Below, piece after piece: positions 15,077-22,963 of a stretch of 40,675 bases of DNA; position 1 is the stretch's first letter, and every line of letters begins with the position of its first letter. Under the pieces are notes generated by a model. That model saw only the letters and a list, made by a program, of their open reading frames with translations. It ran no database searches and was not told where the DNA came from. A program made the position numbers and the translations under genes. The DNA comes from a virus: IMG/VR virus record IMGVR_UViG_3300035156_000221, positions 1 to 40,675 of that record, one strand, 5' to 3'.

Positions 15077-15715
15077 TTACTTGATGCCGCGCTCCAGCTG
15101 CGCTTGGCGCGCCCGGCGCTCGGCGATGCGCATGGTTGCGGCGGCCTTGTTATGCTCACTGCGCTCGTTGCGCGCGCCCTCGAGCGATCGCAGTCCGACC
15201 TCCGTGTCAGGGTAGGCCGGGAACGCGGTGTACGTGATCTCGTAGAGCTCGGCCTCGATGATCGTCCGCTTAGGCGGGTCGATCGTCTCGTCCCACTCCT
15301 GCTTGCGCGTAACGAAGCCGAACGACATGCCCGGGATGTCCTTGCGCTCGATCTGGACAGCCAGGTCCCGGCCATCGCTGGTGTCCGGCAAGCTGTTCTC
15401 GAACTTGAGGCCCTTGCTGTCCTCGCTGAGCGTCAGCGTACCCGCACCAGTGCGGCCGACCACGCGGCCCGTGTCGTGGCTATGAAGGGCGACGACGTCG
15501 CGCTCGGCCAGCGACTTGCTAAAGGCGCCCGGCGCGATCGTCTCGCTCCAGTAGCCGCCAATGTCCGTCTCGACGTTGAACAGCGCGGCGTAGCCGGCAG
15601 CGGTGCGACTCTCTCCGTCGTCCGTGGCGGCACGGATCTCGAGGCCGAGCGTGACCGCCCTGGTCTCGCGGCTGTCAGGCGTCTTTCTTGTCGCCGGCGT
15701 CGTCATCAGCGGCAT
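15077..15715 (-). CDS. Prohead maturation protease, S78 family
   Basis: 212 residues. HK97 protease pattern: GYAALFNVETDIGGYWSETI, IAPGAFSKSLAERDVVALHSHD (catalytic His likely H80), GLKFENSLPDTSDGRDL, then IERKDIPGMSFGFV (catalytic Ser S131) and ELYEITYTAFPAYPDTEVGL. It cleaves the capsid delta domain and itself. The start overlaps the portal gene by about 40 bases; MTTP (three codons later) is an equally good start. The C-terminal tail is basic and helical. Confidence 0.93.
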   Translation of the reverse strand: MPLMTTPATRKTPDSRETRAVTLGLEIRAATDDGESRTAAGYAALFNVETDIGGYWSETIAPGAFSKSLAERDVVALHSHDTGRVVGRTGAGTLTLSEDSKGLKFENSLPDTSDGRDLAVQIERKDIPGMSFGFVTRKQEWDETIDPPKRTIIEAELYEITYTAFPAYPDTEVGLRSLEGARNERSEHNKAAATMRIAERRARQAQLERGIK

Positions 15716-16964
15716 CTCCGTTGTTCGTGGGGGCAGTGGCGGCCGCTTTCAGCGCCTGTGCGGTTCCGGCCATCTCGAGCGGCACCGTGGCGCCCTGGAT
15801 GTAGAGGCGGTCGCCACCTGGCTTCGGCGCCCTGTTGTCGAGTGCGCGTGCTTCGTCCGGCATGAGCTGACCCGTTTGAATGCCGCGAGCCATCGCCTCA
15901 ATCCGGCTCTTCAGGTCGCCGCGCTGCAGGCCGTCGAGGTTATGCTCCACGTACCGGGCCCGCCGGCGCTGACCGAACAGTTTGAGGTTGAGCTCGTCCT
16001 CGAAGGCCTTTGCCCACTGGCCGATCAGGTGCTTCACCAAGTGCAGATCCTGCTGCTCGGTGTTGGCGAGAGTTCCGGTGCTCAGGTCCTGCAGGAAGAC
16101 AGGCGGCAGGCCGTAAAGCCGGGCGATCTCCTGCAACTGAAACAGCCGGGCTTCAGTCATCTGCCCCTTGTCGGGGTCGATACCGATCGGCTTGAGCGCA
16201 TGCCCCGGAGGCATGCCGAAGAACGGCGCTCCAGCCAGCTTCGCCATGTCGATCGCGCGTTTGATGTCACCCTGCGCGCGCTTGAAGCCCTCGGGTCCGG
16301 ACGGCATCGGACCTTCAAGCGCCAGCGGTGGAACTCCGCCGCCGGCGAAGAAGCCGCCGGCGAAGTCGTTCATCGCGATCGCGATCCCGATCGCCTTCTT
16401 GCCCTTGGTGATGGGCGAGTAGGAATCGAGCTGGTTGGGCTTCAGCATGAACGGCACGTCGATGACGTCCGCGGCGGGGTATTCCTTGTTGTCGAACCGG
16501 TAGACCTTGCGGCCGCTCTGGCGCCGGACCGAGGTCCGCGTCGGATCCATGGGCCACAGCGCGACCGGAGTTACGCCCGCACGTTCGATCCAGGTCAGTC
16601 CGCGGCCGCCGGTGAACACTTGCTGCCAGGTGTACTTGCGCCACCCGTGGCTGCTCCACTCGGGGTTCGGAGCTTCGTTGAGCAGCAGCTGCAGATCGCC
16701 ATCGGCTCGCGCAGCTTCCCCGTCGACCTTGCGATAGGAATGGAGTGGCAGGGTCGCCAGCGTGCTCGAGAGGAAGTTCACGGCATCGAGAACCGCCGGC
16801 ACCTCAAGCGCGCTCTCGATCGTGACATGGGGCAGTTGCGCCTTGCCAGCTGCGATGCCGAAAAAGGAGTAGAAATCCTCGGGGTTCGCGGACAGCGAGA
16901 CGCCGAGGCTCTCGAGCGGATTGGCGCGCTCTTCCCGGGCAAAGATCGGGTCGTCGGGACCCAT
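15675..16964 (-). CDS. Portal protein, HK97 family
   Basis: 429 residues. Phage_portal (PF04860) pattern: SALEVPAVLDAVNFLSSTLA, LLNEAPNPEWSSHGWRKYTW, DVIDVPFMLKPNQLDSYSPI, and IARLYGLPPVFLQDLSTGTL, with the C-terminal helix region and an acidic tail (DAADDDAGDKKDA). It forms the 12-subunit DNA channel. The ATG at 16964-16962 overlaps the large terminase stop by one base (TGATG). Confidence 0.95.
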   Translation of the reverse strand: MGPDDPIFAREERANPLESLGVSLSANPEDFYSFFGIAAGKAQLPHVTIESALEVPAVLDAVNFLSSTLATLPLHSYRKVDGEAARADGDLQLLLNEAPNPEWSSHGWRKYTWQQVFTGGRGLTWIERAGVTPVALWPMDPTRTSVRRQSGRKVYRFDNKEYPAADVIDVPFMLKPNQLDSYSPITKGKKAIGIAIAMNDFAGGFFAGGGVPPLALEGPMPSGPEGFKRAQGDIKRAIDMAKLAGAPFFGMPPGHALKPIGIDPDKGQMTEARLFQLQEIARLYGLPPVFLQDLSTGTLANTEQQDLHLVKHLIGQWAKAFEDELNLKLFGQRRRARYVEHNLDGLQRGDLKSRIEAMARGIQTGQLMPDEARALDNRAPKPGGDRLYIQGATVPLEMAGTAQALKAAATAPTNNGDAADDDAGDKKDA

Positions 16965-18715
16965 CAGGCGGTCATCGAGTAGGCTGGATCATCCCACGGG
17001 GACATCGGCGCCTCCTCTTCCTGTTTGCTGATCGCCACTCCGAGTGCGCTGATCAGCGCCACCGGGTTGTCGATCTTGGCCTCGTCCCGCGGTTTGCGCG
17101 GGTAGACGTTGTCCTTGGCGTCGGCCTGGGCGACGACGTTGTTCATCTCCCACTCCATGACCGGGCAGCCGCCGTGGGCGATCGCGCCGGCCTTGGTCAG
17201 GGCGTCGAGCTCTTTCATGGGCTCGGAGAAGTTGATGACGATCGGCCGGTACTCGATGACCGGGAAACCTTCCTTCATCATCGTCGTGACCATCATCGTG
17301 GCCTGGTGCGGGTCGTAGGCGACCTGCTCGAGCTGGAAGAAGCCGCGCACCTCGCGAAGGACCGCGAGGATCTCGTCATAGTCGATGATGTTGCCGTCGG
17401 TGACGTTGATCAGCCCCAGCGCGTCCCAGGCCTGATAGGCCGGAACGTTCAGGACCGTCTCGGACGGCAGGAAGTAGAACCCGAGCCGGATGTACGGGTC
17501 GTCGCTCGTCGCTTTGGCGCCGACCGGCGGGAACAGCAGCTCAAGCGCGGCGATGTCGATCTTGGACGCTAGATCCAGCCCGGCGATGCAGCGGCGGCCG
17601 CGCAGCTTCTCGAGCTGCATGGCATCGACTGCCTTGATCGGGACGTCCGCGTCGCGGCAGCGCCGCCAGGCCTCAATGTCGAAGTAGGCGGCCTTGGCGG
17701 CCACCCAGAGGTTGAGATGCTTGGTCTTGAAGATGCCCGACTTGCGCGGCGTCGTGATCGCGTCGCGCTGTCGGGCCCGGAGGAAGTCGCCAGACACAGA
17801 GATGTCAAAGTTCGGGTTGGCCTTGCGAAGCGATGCTTCCGCCTTCCAGTCGTCGCCCTCGTCGATCGTGTACTCGACGAACAGGGTCTCCTGCTCGAGC
17901 GGCGCGTTGCCGCCCTCGCCGATGCCTGCGAGCTTTTCCCGCTCCTCCTGGATGGCGGCGTAACAGGGGCCCGCAAGGTTATCGCCGGCTGTGGTGATCA
18001 GCACCTGCAGAGGCTGGTCGCGTGCGCCCATGCCGGTTTGCATGGTGTCGACTTGGCCGTCGTCGGCGTGCTCGTGATACTCGTCATGGATCGAGCAACT
18101 CGGGCTCTGCCCGTCGCCGGGATCGCCGACGATCGTCTCGAACTTGCTGGCGTCGTCGATCCGCACCAACGCCTTGGCATTCACCTCAACACCGAACTTG
18201 GCGCAGAGCGCCGGCGTCCGCTTGGCCATCAGCTGGGCGGGCCGAAACACCTCCCAGGCCTGCTTCTCGTTGGTCGCGCCTGAATAGACCTCGGCGCCGA
18301 ACTCGCCATCGGCGCAGAGCATGTAGAGCCCGATGCCGGCCGACAGCGCCGATTTGCCGTTCTTGCGAGGAACCACGACGAACAGCACCCGGAAGCGCCG
18401 CAGACCGCTGGTCTTCCGCAGCCACCCAAAGGTGCAGCTCAGGACCCAGATCTGCCAGGGCTCAAGCCGGATGGTCTCCTTCGACCGCGCCCACTTGCCC
18501 TTGGAGTGGGGCAGCCGCTCGATGAAGCGGCAGACTCGAGCCGCCTTCTCGACGTCGAACCGAAACGGAAAGTCGCGCTGCCGTTGAAGCTTCAGCTCCT
18601 CGAGGAAACGCCTGCACTGCAGCCGGATCGACTTGCAGGCCGGGATCTTCCCTCTGGTTACGTCCCGCGCATAATCCTGCGCGATGGCGGCGTAGGGCCG
18701 CGGCTCCGTCGCCAC
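16964..18715 (-). CDS. Terminase large subunit
   Basis: 583 residues, Terminase_1 type. The ATPase domain shows a Walker A-like VPRKNGKS (115-122), the GATNEKQAWEVF motif, and a Walker B with catalytic acid at CSIHDEYHEH (D211-E212). The nuclease domain begins at CIAGLDLASKIDIAALEL (D381). The family cuts and packages DNA into the portal. Full length with all visible motifs intact, so packaging is probably functional. Confidence 0.95.
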   Translation of the reverse strand: MATEPRPYAAIAQDYARDVTRGKIPACKSIRLQCRRFLEELKLQRQRDFPFRFDVEKAARVCRFIERLPHSKGKWARSKETIRLEPWQIWVLSCTFGWLRKTSGLRRFRVLFVVVPRKNGKSALSAGIGLYMLCADGEFGAEVYSGATNEKQAWEVFRPAQLMAKRTPALCAKFGVEVNAKALVRIDDASKFETIVGDPGDGQSPSCSIHDEYHEHADDGQVDTMQTGMGARDQPLQVLITTAGDNLAGPCYAAIQEEREKLAGIGEGGNAPLEQETLFVEYTIDEGDDWKAEASLRKANPNFDISVSGDFLRARQRDAITTPRKSGIFKTKHLNLWVAAKAAYFDIEAWRRCRDADVPIKAVDAMQLEKLRGRRCIAGLDLASKIDIAALELLFPPVGAKATSDDPYIRLGFYFLPSETVLNVPAYQAWDALGLINVTDGNIIDYDEILAVLREVRGFFQLEQVAYDPHQATMMVTTMMKEGFPVIEYRPIVINFSEPMKELDALTKAGAIAHGGCPVMEWEMNNVVAQADAKDNVYPRKPRDEAKIDNPVALISALGVAISKQEEEAPMSPWDDPAYSMTA

Positions 18716-18721
18716 ATCACC

Positions 18722-18955
18722 CTAGGCTGCGCGGCGATGCTTCCGACGCACCCGCTTGCTGACGTGAAGCCGGTTGGGCTTGGCCTTCGGCTGCGACCGG
18801 GCACCCTTCCCGCGCCGATTATTCTGTCCCTTGCCGCGCCGCTGTCGCTCTTCTGGGACGAAGAGCCCAGACCCGACTGCGCCAACGACCGAGATAGGCG
18901 CAGTCAAAGCCGCGCTGGCAGACAGCGCCGCCAATGCAAAGAAGTTGATTCTCAT
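18722..18955 (-). CDS. Small exported or membrane-anchored, Arg/Lys-rich protein
   Basis: 77 residues. Residues 1-32 are a signal-peptide-like or membrane segment (INFFALAALSASAALTAP). From about 36 the chain is strongly basic (RQRRGKGQNNRRGKGARS, then VSKRVRRKHRRAA). A GAGGAG ribosome-binding site lies six bases before the ATG and within the end of the small terminase gene. No family is recognised. Its place between the two terminase genes is unusual. It could bind nucleic acid or the membrane; the function is unknown. Confidence 0.65.
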   Translation of the reverse strand: MRINFFALAALSASAALTAPISVVGAVGSGLFVPEERQRRGKGQNNRRGKGARSQPKAKPNRLHVSKRVRRKHRRAA

Positions 18956-18965
18956 GCTGGTCTCC

Positions 18966-19472
18966 TCAGAAATCGTCGAAGGCGCCGGCGGCGGGCTTGT
19001 GACCGCTGGCGATCCGGAGAGCGGCCGACGGGTTGAGCATCAGCTCGCCGATCAGCGACTGCGCCTGGCGCATCGCGTCAGACAGCATTGCGACCTCGGG
19101 CCGAGATCGCACCATCGTGGTGACGATCGTCGTATCCTTGCCAACCTTGCGGCTCGACTTGCTCGTGAAAGTGTCGCCCTCGACCTCCAGGACGGCGTTC
19201 AGTCGCTGTACCTGCGCCAAGCGCATCGCCAGCAAGCCGACGTGATCGGCGAAGTGCGGGCTCGCCCGCTTCTGCTCCTCGAGCACCTTGGCGATTGACC
19301 CGAAGATCAGCTGCTCAAGGTCGCCCAGGTGCATCGGCGCGATCATCGGGCCGAGCGGCACGTCGTCGCCGAGCGAGATCTCGCGGTCTTTCCGATCCGT
19401 GCCGGCCAGCAGCTTGAGCGCGGGGTCCTTCCGCTTTCGGCCGGCGCCCGATCGTGCTCCGCCGGACGCCAC
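18966..19472 (-). CDS. Terminase small subunit, P27-like
   Basis: 168 residues from a GTG at 19472-19470. The N-terminus (GGARSGAGRKRKDPALKLLA) is the typical P27/Terminase_4 start with a basic Gly-Arg-Lys segment. The rest is helical, including HVGLLAMRLAQVQRLNAVLE and AMRQAQSLIGELMLNPSAAL. The family recognises the packaging site and loads the large subunit. It is placed correctly between HNH and the large terminase. Confidence 0.85.
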   Translation of the reverse strand: MASGGARSGAGRKRKDPALKLLAGTDRKDREISLGDDVPLGPMIAPMHLGDLEQLIFGSIAKVLEEQKRASPHFADHVGLLAMRLAQVQRLNAVLEVEGDTFTSKSSRKVGKDTTIVTTMVRSRPEVAMLSDAMRQAQSLIGELMLNPSAALRIASGHKPAAGAFDDF

Positions 19473-19481
19473 GAAAGCCGC

Positions 19482-19742
19482 TCAGCGCCAGCGGACGGTG
19501 ACGCTGCCGTGCAGGATCTGCTCAGCAGCAATGCCATTCTCGACCACCGTGGCGCCGTTCGCATGCACCTTGAGGGCGCAAACCCAGCCCTGCTCGCAGT
19601 TGTAAGCGACAACGTTCTGTACCGGCTGTCCGTGCAGCAGGACGTCGATGCGCTTGCGGATCCGGACGATCACGGGGTCGAAGTCCACGTCGCTGGACCG
19701 GCACGAGCCGAACAGCGGGATGGTCAGCTGGTTGCCCAACAT
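19482..19742 (-). CDS. Hypothetical 86-residue protein next to small terminase
   Basis: 86 residues, beta-rich by eye (LTIPLFGSCRSSDVDFDPVI; KVHANGATVVENGIAAEQIL). No family is recognised. The ATG at 19742-19740 has AGGGGA three to four bases upstream. It lies between the HNH nuclease and small terminase genes, with 9 bases to the latter, so it is probably co-transcribed and may take part in packaging or be a minor virion protein. Function unknown. Confidence 0.65.
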   Translation of the reverse strand: MLGNQLTIPLFGSCRSSDVDFDPVIVRIRKRIDVLLHGQPVQNVVAYNCEQGWVCALKVHANGATVVENGIAAEQILHGSVTVRWR

Positions 19743-19871
19743 TTTCCCCTTTGAATTCGACCCCGTAAAAATCCGTGCACTGCGCGGTGTCCCGGGTCCG
19801 CCGCCCCGGGAAACCGACCCTCCCCCCCGGGGGATTGGGCCGCCCGCGGCGACCGGTCGAGCCCTGCTGCC
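19743..19871. other. Noncoding GC-rich gap between HNH and terminase genes; possible cos region
   Basis: No convincing gene in these 129 bases. The stretch has runs of C and G, including CCCCCCCGGGGG near 19829-19840, and an inverted CCCGGG pair near 19793-19818. In HK97-like phages that carry HNH next to the terminase genes, the cohesive-end site often lies here. No cos sequence can be named from sequence alone. Confidence 0.3.
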
Positions 19872-20183
19872 CTAGCGGTGCCGGCCTGCCGCGCTCTGAA
19901 GCGCGGTCTTGCCCTTGTGGCACGGCTTGCAGATGCCCTGCTTGTTCGCCCGCTCGTCCCAGGCTGGATCGGGCAGGCTCTCGTCGATGTGGTCGACCTC
20001 TTCACTCGGCGACGTGCGCCCTTCAGCCAGGCACGGCCGACACATCGGCTCCTCGGCAAGGATCCGCTTTCGGTCCTCACAGCCAGCGCGCCCGCGCTTG
20101 CGGCGCCGGGCGTTGGCGCCAGGCCGTTGCCAGCTCACCCTCGGCGCGACCGCTCGGCCGAACCGAGGTGGCTGCACCGGCAC
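19872..20183 (-). CDS. HNH endonuclease
   Basis: 103 residues from a GTG at 20183-20181. After a basic N-terminus (ANARRRKRGRAG) comes the HNH fold: CRPC (C48, C51), EVDHID (D64, H65), the Asn at 80 and CKPCHK (C85, C88, H89). The two CxxC pairs should bind a structural zinc and DHI holds the catalytic His. In HK97-like phages this small HNH protein works with the terminase in cos cleavage. It could alternatively be a free-standing homing enzyme, but its place before the terminase genes favours packaging. Confidence 0.88.
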   Translation of the reverse strand: MPVQPPRFGRAVAPRVSWQRPGANARRRKRGRAGCEDRKRILAEEPMCRPCLAEGRTSPSEEVDHIDESLPDPAWDERANKQGICKPCHKGKTALQSAAGRHR

Positions 20184-20187
20184 CAGC

Positions 20188-20697
20188 CTAGCTCCCGATC
20201 GTCCCGGCCTGCTCGGCCCGCTCGACGAAGAACGTCTCCTGCGCTTCCGACCGACCGATACCCAGCTCAGCCAGCGCGACCTGGTGCTTGCCGTCGAGCG
20301 ACGAGAGCACCGCGGAACGGTTCAGCGTCGTCTTCACACGCAAAAGGGGCTTGGCCCAGCGCAGGCCCTGCAGCACGGCGACGACGTCATGCTCGTCGCC
20401 GGCGATGGTGAGCGAGGAGCGGCTTGCGCGGCTCCCGACCATGCACCCGCCCAGCTCCATTGACTTGCGGCCCTTGGGCAGCAGGGCACGCCCAGCCTCG
20501 TCGAACCAGCCCTCCAGCGACGCCTTCAGTCGGTCGCGCTCGGCCGCGATCGGTGCGATCGCTTCATCCGCCACGGCGTTAACCACCGCAATGTTGTTCG
20601 CCCGCGCATTCTCGAAGGCGGCGAGCTGCGCCTCCAGCTTGGCATACCGCTCGAGCTGGCGCGTGGCGGCCGCAGTCGATCGCGGCTGTCGGCTCAT
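20188..20697 (-). CDS. Mu Gam-like host-nuclease inhibitor
   Basis: 169 residues. After an N-terminal helix (QLERYAKLEAQLAAFENARA) comes IAPIAAERDRLKASLEGWFD, ALLPKGRKSMELGGCMVGSR and VLQGLRWAKPLLRVKTTLNR, the pattern of Phage_Mu_Gam (PF07352). Gam binds DNA ends and blocks exonucleases such as RecBCD or AddAB. The ATG at 20697-20695 overlaps the previous stop as ATGA, so the longer upstream reading is not used. Confidence 0.85.
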   Translation of the reverse strand: MSRQPRSTAAATRQLERYAKLEAQLAAFENARANNIAVVNAVADEAIAPIAAERDRLKASLEGWFDEAGRALLPKGRKSMELGGCMVGSRASRSSLTIAGDEHDVVAVLQGLRWAKPLLRVKTTLNRSAVLSSLDGKHQVALAELGIGRSEAQETFFVERAEQAGTIGS

Positions 20698-20879
20698 GAC
20701 CGTGCCCCGATCTGCTGGGTCACGCCGGCCATTGCCTGCCCGTAGAGGACCTGTGCCCGCAGCCCACGGATCTCGCGCTCGACCGCGCGCAGCCAATTGC
20801 GTGAAACCTCAGCATTGGGCGTGTCGGTCCGCGCCGCGGCCGCGCTTAGCGAATCGAGGTCGATGATGCTGGTTACCAT
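20694..20879 (-). CDS. Small helical protein upstream of gam (unknown)
   Basis: 61 residues from the ATG at 20879-20877, with GGAGG five bases upstream. Composition is mostly helical (SRNWLRAVEREIRGLRAQVL). No family is recognised. It overlaps the genes on both sides (7 bases and ATGA), so it belongs to the gam operon. It may be a partner of Gam, but this is inferred from position only. Confidence 0.65.
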   Translation of the reverse strand: MVTSIIDLDSLSAAAARTDTPNAEVSRNWLRAVEREIRGLRAQVLYGQAMAGVTQQIGARS

Positions 20880-21178
20880 ATGGCCCTCCCGTCCCGCTGC
20901 CACAGCGGCGCGTTGGTCGGCGCAGCAGGCGAACCGCCGCGGAACACCGCGCGCAGTTCGGCGCCGATCGCCTCGGCCTCGTCGACGTGCGCTTCGTGCT
21001 GCCCATGTGACAGCGCTCCCAGGCGCACGCCCTGGATCAGCACGTCGAGGCGGCTGCTCAACCGCTCGAGCCGGTCAGCTGCCGGCGGCGAATGGGGGCG
21101 CCGCCGCGCCAGTGCCGGACCAGACAGAACGGCGGGGGCTACGGCGGCGCGTGCCCAAAGGGCGGGATGCGTGGACAT
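20873..21178 (-). CDS. Hypothetical protein, first gene of the gam operon
   Basis: 101 residues from the ATG at 21178-21176, preceded by GGAGGA and six bases. The N-terminal part is Ala/Pro/Arg-rich and the C-terminal half is helical (RLERLSSRLDVLIQGVRLGA; EAEAIGAELRAVFRGG). No family is recognised. It is the first gene after a terminator-like hairpin and a 21-bp palindrome, so it probably opens a transcription unit that runs into the packaging genes. Confidence 0.65.
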   Translation of the reverse strand: MSTHPALWARAAVAPAVLSGPALARRRPHSPPAADRLERLSSRLDVLIQGVRLGALSHGQHEAHVDEAEAIGAELRAVFRGGSPAAPTNAPLWQRDGRAIW

Positions 21179-21195
21179 CGCGGCTCCTCCGAACA

Positions 21196-21233
21196 CAAGA
21201 AAGCCCGCCGGTCCGGGGAGGACGAGCGGGCTT
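21196..21233 (-). terminator. Intrinsic terminator-like hairpin before the gam operon
   Basis: On the minus strand AAGCCCGC (21233-21226) pairs with GCGGGCTT (21208-21201) across a 17-base GC-rich loop, followed by TCTTGTG. This is a plausible rho-independent terminator for the upstream gene at 21348-22052. It lies 23 bases before the start codon of the next gene, which would then need read-through or a promoter between, as seen at the capsid gene. Confidence 0.6.
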
Positions 21234-21347
21234 CAGACAGACGCTGCAGCCGATCAGGGCGCAGCTGTCGCGGGGTCGTTTTTGCCCTTCCCGTGGCCGT
21301 TCCGGCAGTCCCGAATCCGTTACCTTAACGGATTGCGGACATCGGGA
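21234..21347. other. Noncoding gap with a perfect 9-bp dyad (21315-21335)
   Basis: No gene is seen here. The segment AATCCGTTA-CCT-TAACGGATT at 21315-21335 is a perfect 9+9 palindrome with a 3-base centre, more AT-rich than its surroundings and without a T-run. It is the size of an operator for a dimeric helix-turn-helix protein and lies about 140 bases before the gam-packaging operon. The LexA-like regulator encoded 0.7 kb upstream is one possible ligand; that is inference. Confidence 0.5.
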
Positions 21348-22052
21348 TCAGGCCGCTAGCCGCGCATGGACCGCGCTCAGGGCCTCGCCGTCGACCGCCT
21401 TGCACGCATCACCCAGCGCGCGTGGCCACAGGTCGAGCGCGTCGATCAGCAGCTGCTTCGCGCGGCGGTTGTGCATCCGGTATCGACGCGCCGCGACGGT
21501 GAAGCCGATCGCCTCGCCGACCACCATGTCGAGCACCGCCGCGACTGCGACGCCGCTGTCGGGCAGGAGGCGCTGCACTCCGGCCCGCCATCGCGTGTAG
21601 GCGACCTCGCGCCGCACCTGCCCAAGCCGCTCGTGGAACCCGCCGTCGCCCATGCGCGTCACGTCGACCCGCGTTTCCAGGCTCGCGGTCCGCACCGTCA
21701 CGTCGGCTCCGATCCGCTCGGCCACGGTGGCGATTTCGACCGCCGCGCCCAACTGCTCGGCGTCGATCGCGCCCGACGTGTACAGCCGCGCCAGTGCGCC
21801 CTGACAGCGACGCGAGGCCTGCTCGTGCGTTTCGGGTGTGCCCTCGGCCTTGTGCGTCCACCGCTCGCCCACCGCGACCCGCGCCTTGCGCAGCGCGCGC
21901 TCGGCTGCTGCTGCGGCGGGATGACGTTGCGTCCAGGCCAGGCGCGCTTTCTCGGCGCGCTCCTCGTGCAGGCGCTCCGCGCTGCTGCGTGTGTCGCGTT
22001 TAGGCCGCGATCGAGCCCCGGCCTTCCTTGCCCCGACGTCCTTCTTTGCCAT
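21348..22052 (-). CDS. Hypothetical helical protein
   Basis: 234 residues. The first 50 are basic (RKAGARSRPKRDTRSSAERL). The rest is helical, with HEQASRRCQGALARLYTSGA, IDAEQLGAAVEIATVAERIG and near the C-terminus GFTVAARRYRMHNRRAKQLL. No confident family. The pattern resembles phage proteins seen beside LexA-like regulators in alphaproteobacteria. It overlaps the LexA-like gene by 53 bases, so the start at 22052 is not certain. Confidence 0.65.
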   Translation of the reverse strand: MAKKDVGARKAGARSRPKRDTRSSAERLHEERAEKARLAWTQRHPAAAAAERALRKARVAVGERWTHKAEGTPETHEQASRRCQGALARLYTSGAIDAEQLGAAVEIATVAERIGADVTVRTASLETRVDVTRMGDGGFHERLGQVRREVAYTRWRAGVQRLLPDSGVAVAAVLDMVVGEAIGFTVAARRYRMHNRRAKQLLIDALDLWPRALGDACKAVDGEALSAVHARLAA

Positions 22053-22476
22053 TGGTCCCCGCCTCCTCGATCCACTCGATATGATCGAGCTCTGGCGGCA
22101 GCGGCAGTTCCTTTTCTGTTAACCCCGCAAGCGACCGGCTGACCGCGTCCGCGATCGCACTTCCCGCGCGCGGCATAGCCCCGATACCGGGCGGCATGAG
22201 GCGGTTGCCATCCTCTACCGTCCAGCCCAGCGCCGCAAGCCGCACAAGCACGTCGGCCTCGCTCAGCTCCTCGGCGCGGTCGGGCAAGCGGATGCCGCGC
22301 GTCTTGCCCGCTAGGTGCTCGATCGCCCTGTCGCTCGCTAGGCTCTGGACCAGGTCGTGCGCGCGTTTGGTGCTGACGCCCAGCGCGGCGCCGAGTTCGC
22401 CCAGCGTAGGCGACCGGCCCCACTGCGCGAAATAGCGTTTGATGAAATCAAGCGCGAGCAGCTTACGGCTCGACAT
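22000..22476 (-). CDS. LexA-DNA-binding-like winged-helix regulator
   Basis: 158 residues from the ATG at 22476-22474. Residues 1-62 fit a winged helix of the LexA N-terminal type: KLLALDFIKRYFAQWGRSPT, LGELGAALGVSTKRAHDLVQ, then RAIEHLAGKTRGIRLP. There is no Ser-Lys autoprotease domain; the C-terminal part is an unrelated acidic/basic tail. It is the first gene on the way to the packaging and structural genes and so may control late transcription. Its 5' end is present a second time, as a broken copy, at 23306-23374. Confidence 0.8.
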   Translation of the reverse strand: MSSRKLLALDFIKRYFAQWGRSPTLGELGAALGVSTKRAHDLVQSLASDRAIEHLAGKTRGIRLPDRAEELSEADVLVRLAALGWTVEDGNRLMPPGIGAMPRAGSAIADAVSRSLAGLTEKELPLPPELDHIEWIEEAGTNGKEGRRGKEGRGSIAA

Positions 22477-22575
22477 CGCCGGCGACAACCGGCTGCAAGG
22501 AGGATGATCCAGCACGCCCACGACCCCACCCGTTACGCGTTCGCAATTAACACGAACATACCGGGGCCGGAAGTA
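22425..22575 (-). repeat. Copy A of a diverged direct repeat flanking the toxin-antitoxin pair
   Basis: The segment from the start of the LexA-like gene back through its promoter region is similar to 23325-23490. Matching blocks are the coding part SRKLLALDFIKRYFA, the stretch around the start codon, and the upstream block CCGGCCCCGGTATGTT (CCGGTCCCGGTATGTT in copy B). The middle has diverged. Both copies have the same orientation. Confidence 0.8.
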
Positions 22576-22582
22576 GCGTGGG

Positions 22583-22912
22583 TTAGTGCGCCAGTTCCGG
22601 CTCGCGCTGCTCCGCGCTGGCCTTGACCTCGGCGCCTAGCTGCAGCCCAAGCGCGTTGATCACCGCGAGCAGCGTGTCGATCGTCGGATTGCCGCCTTCG
22701 CCGAGCGCCGCGTACAGCGTCTCGCGCTTGATGCCGGTCTCGCGTGCAAGCGCGCTCATGCCCCGCGCGCGCGCGATCGCGTTGAGGGTGTTGAGGATGA
22801 CGCCCTTGTGTCCGCTCTCCAGTGCTTCGCTCAGTGCTCCTGCTTGCGCTTCCGCGTCGGTGAGATATTCGGCCGCGTCGAACGGCCGGTGGGTTACTTT
22901 GCCCGTGCCCAT
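22583..22912 (-). CDS. Antitoxin, HI1420/HigA-like Xre protein
   Basis: 109 residues. The N-terminal part (FDAAEYLTDAEAQAGALSEA) and the HTH (MSALARETGIKRETLYAALG, NPTIDTLLAVINALGLQL) match the addiction-module antidote family TIGR02684. It should bind and neutralise the toxin encoded just upstream and repress the shared promoter. Toxin-first order is the rule for this family. The 51-base spacing between toxin stop and antitoxin start is somewhat long. Confidence 0.9.
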   Translation of the reverse strand: MGTGKVTHRPFDAAEYLTDAEAQAGALSEALESGHKGVILNTLNAIARARGMSALARETGIKRETLYAALGEGGNPTIDTLLAVINALGLQLGAEVKASAEQREPELAH

Positions 22913-22963
22913 ATCTAAAAGTCCAGTGTCTGCCCGTGGTAGGAATGCTGACCCCTCGCGGGG

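Noticed and set aside
15603-16982. Long plus-strand frame (459 codons) opposite the portal gene
   Set aside because: Shadow of the portal gene; no domain motif.
22000-22476. LexA-like regulator as a self-cleaving SOS repressor
   Set aside because: Only the N-terminal winged helix is LexA-like; the Ala-Gly cleavage site and Ser-Lys protease domain are absent.
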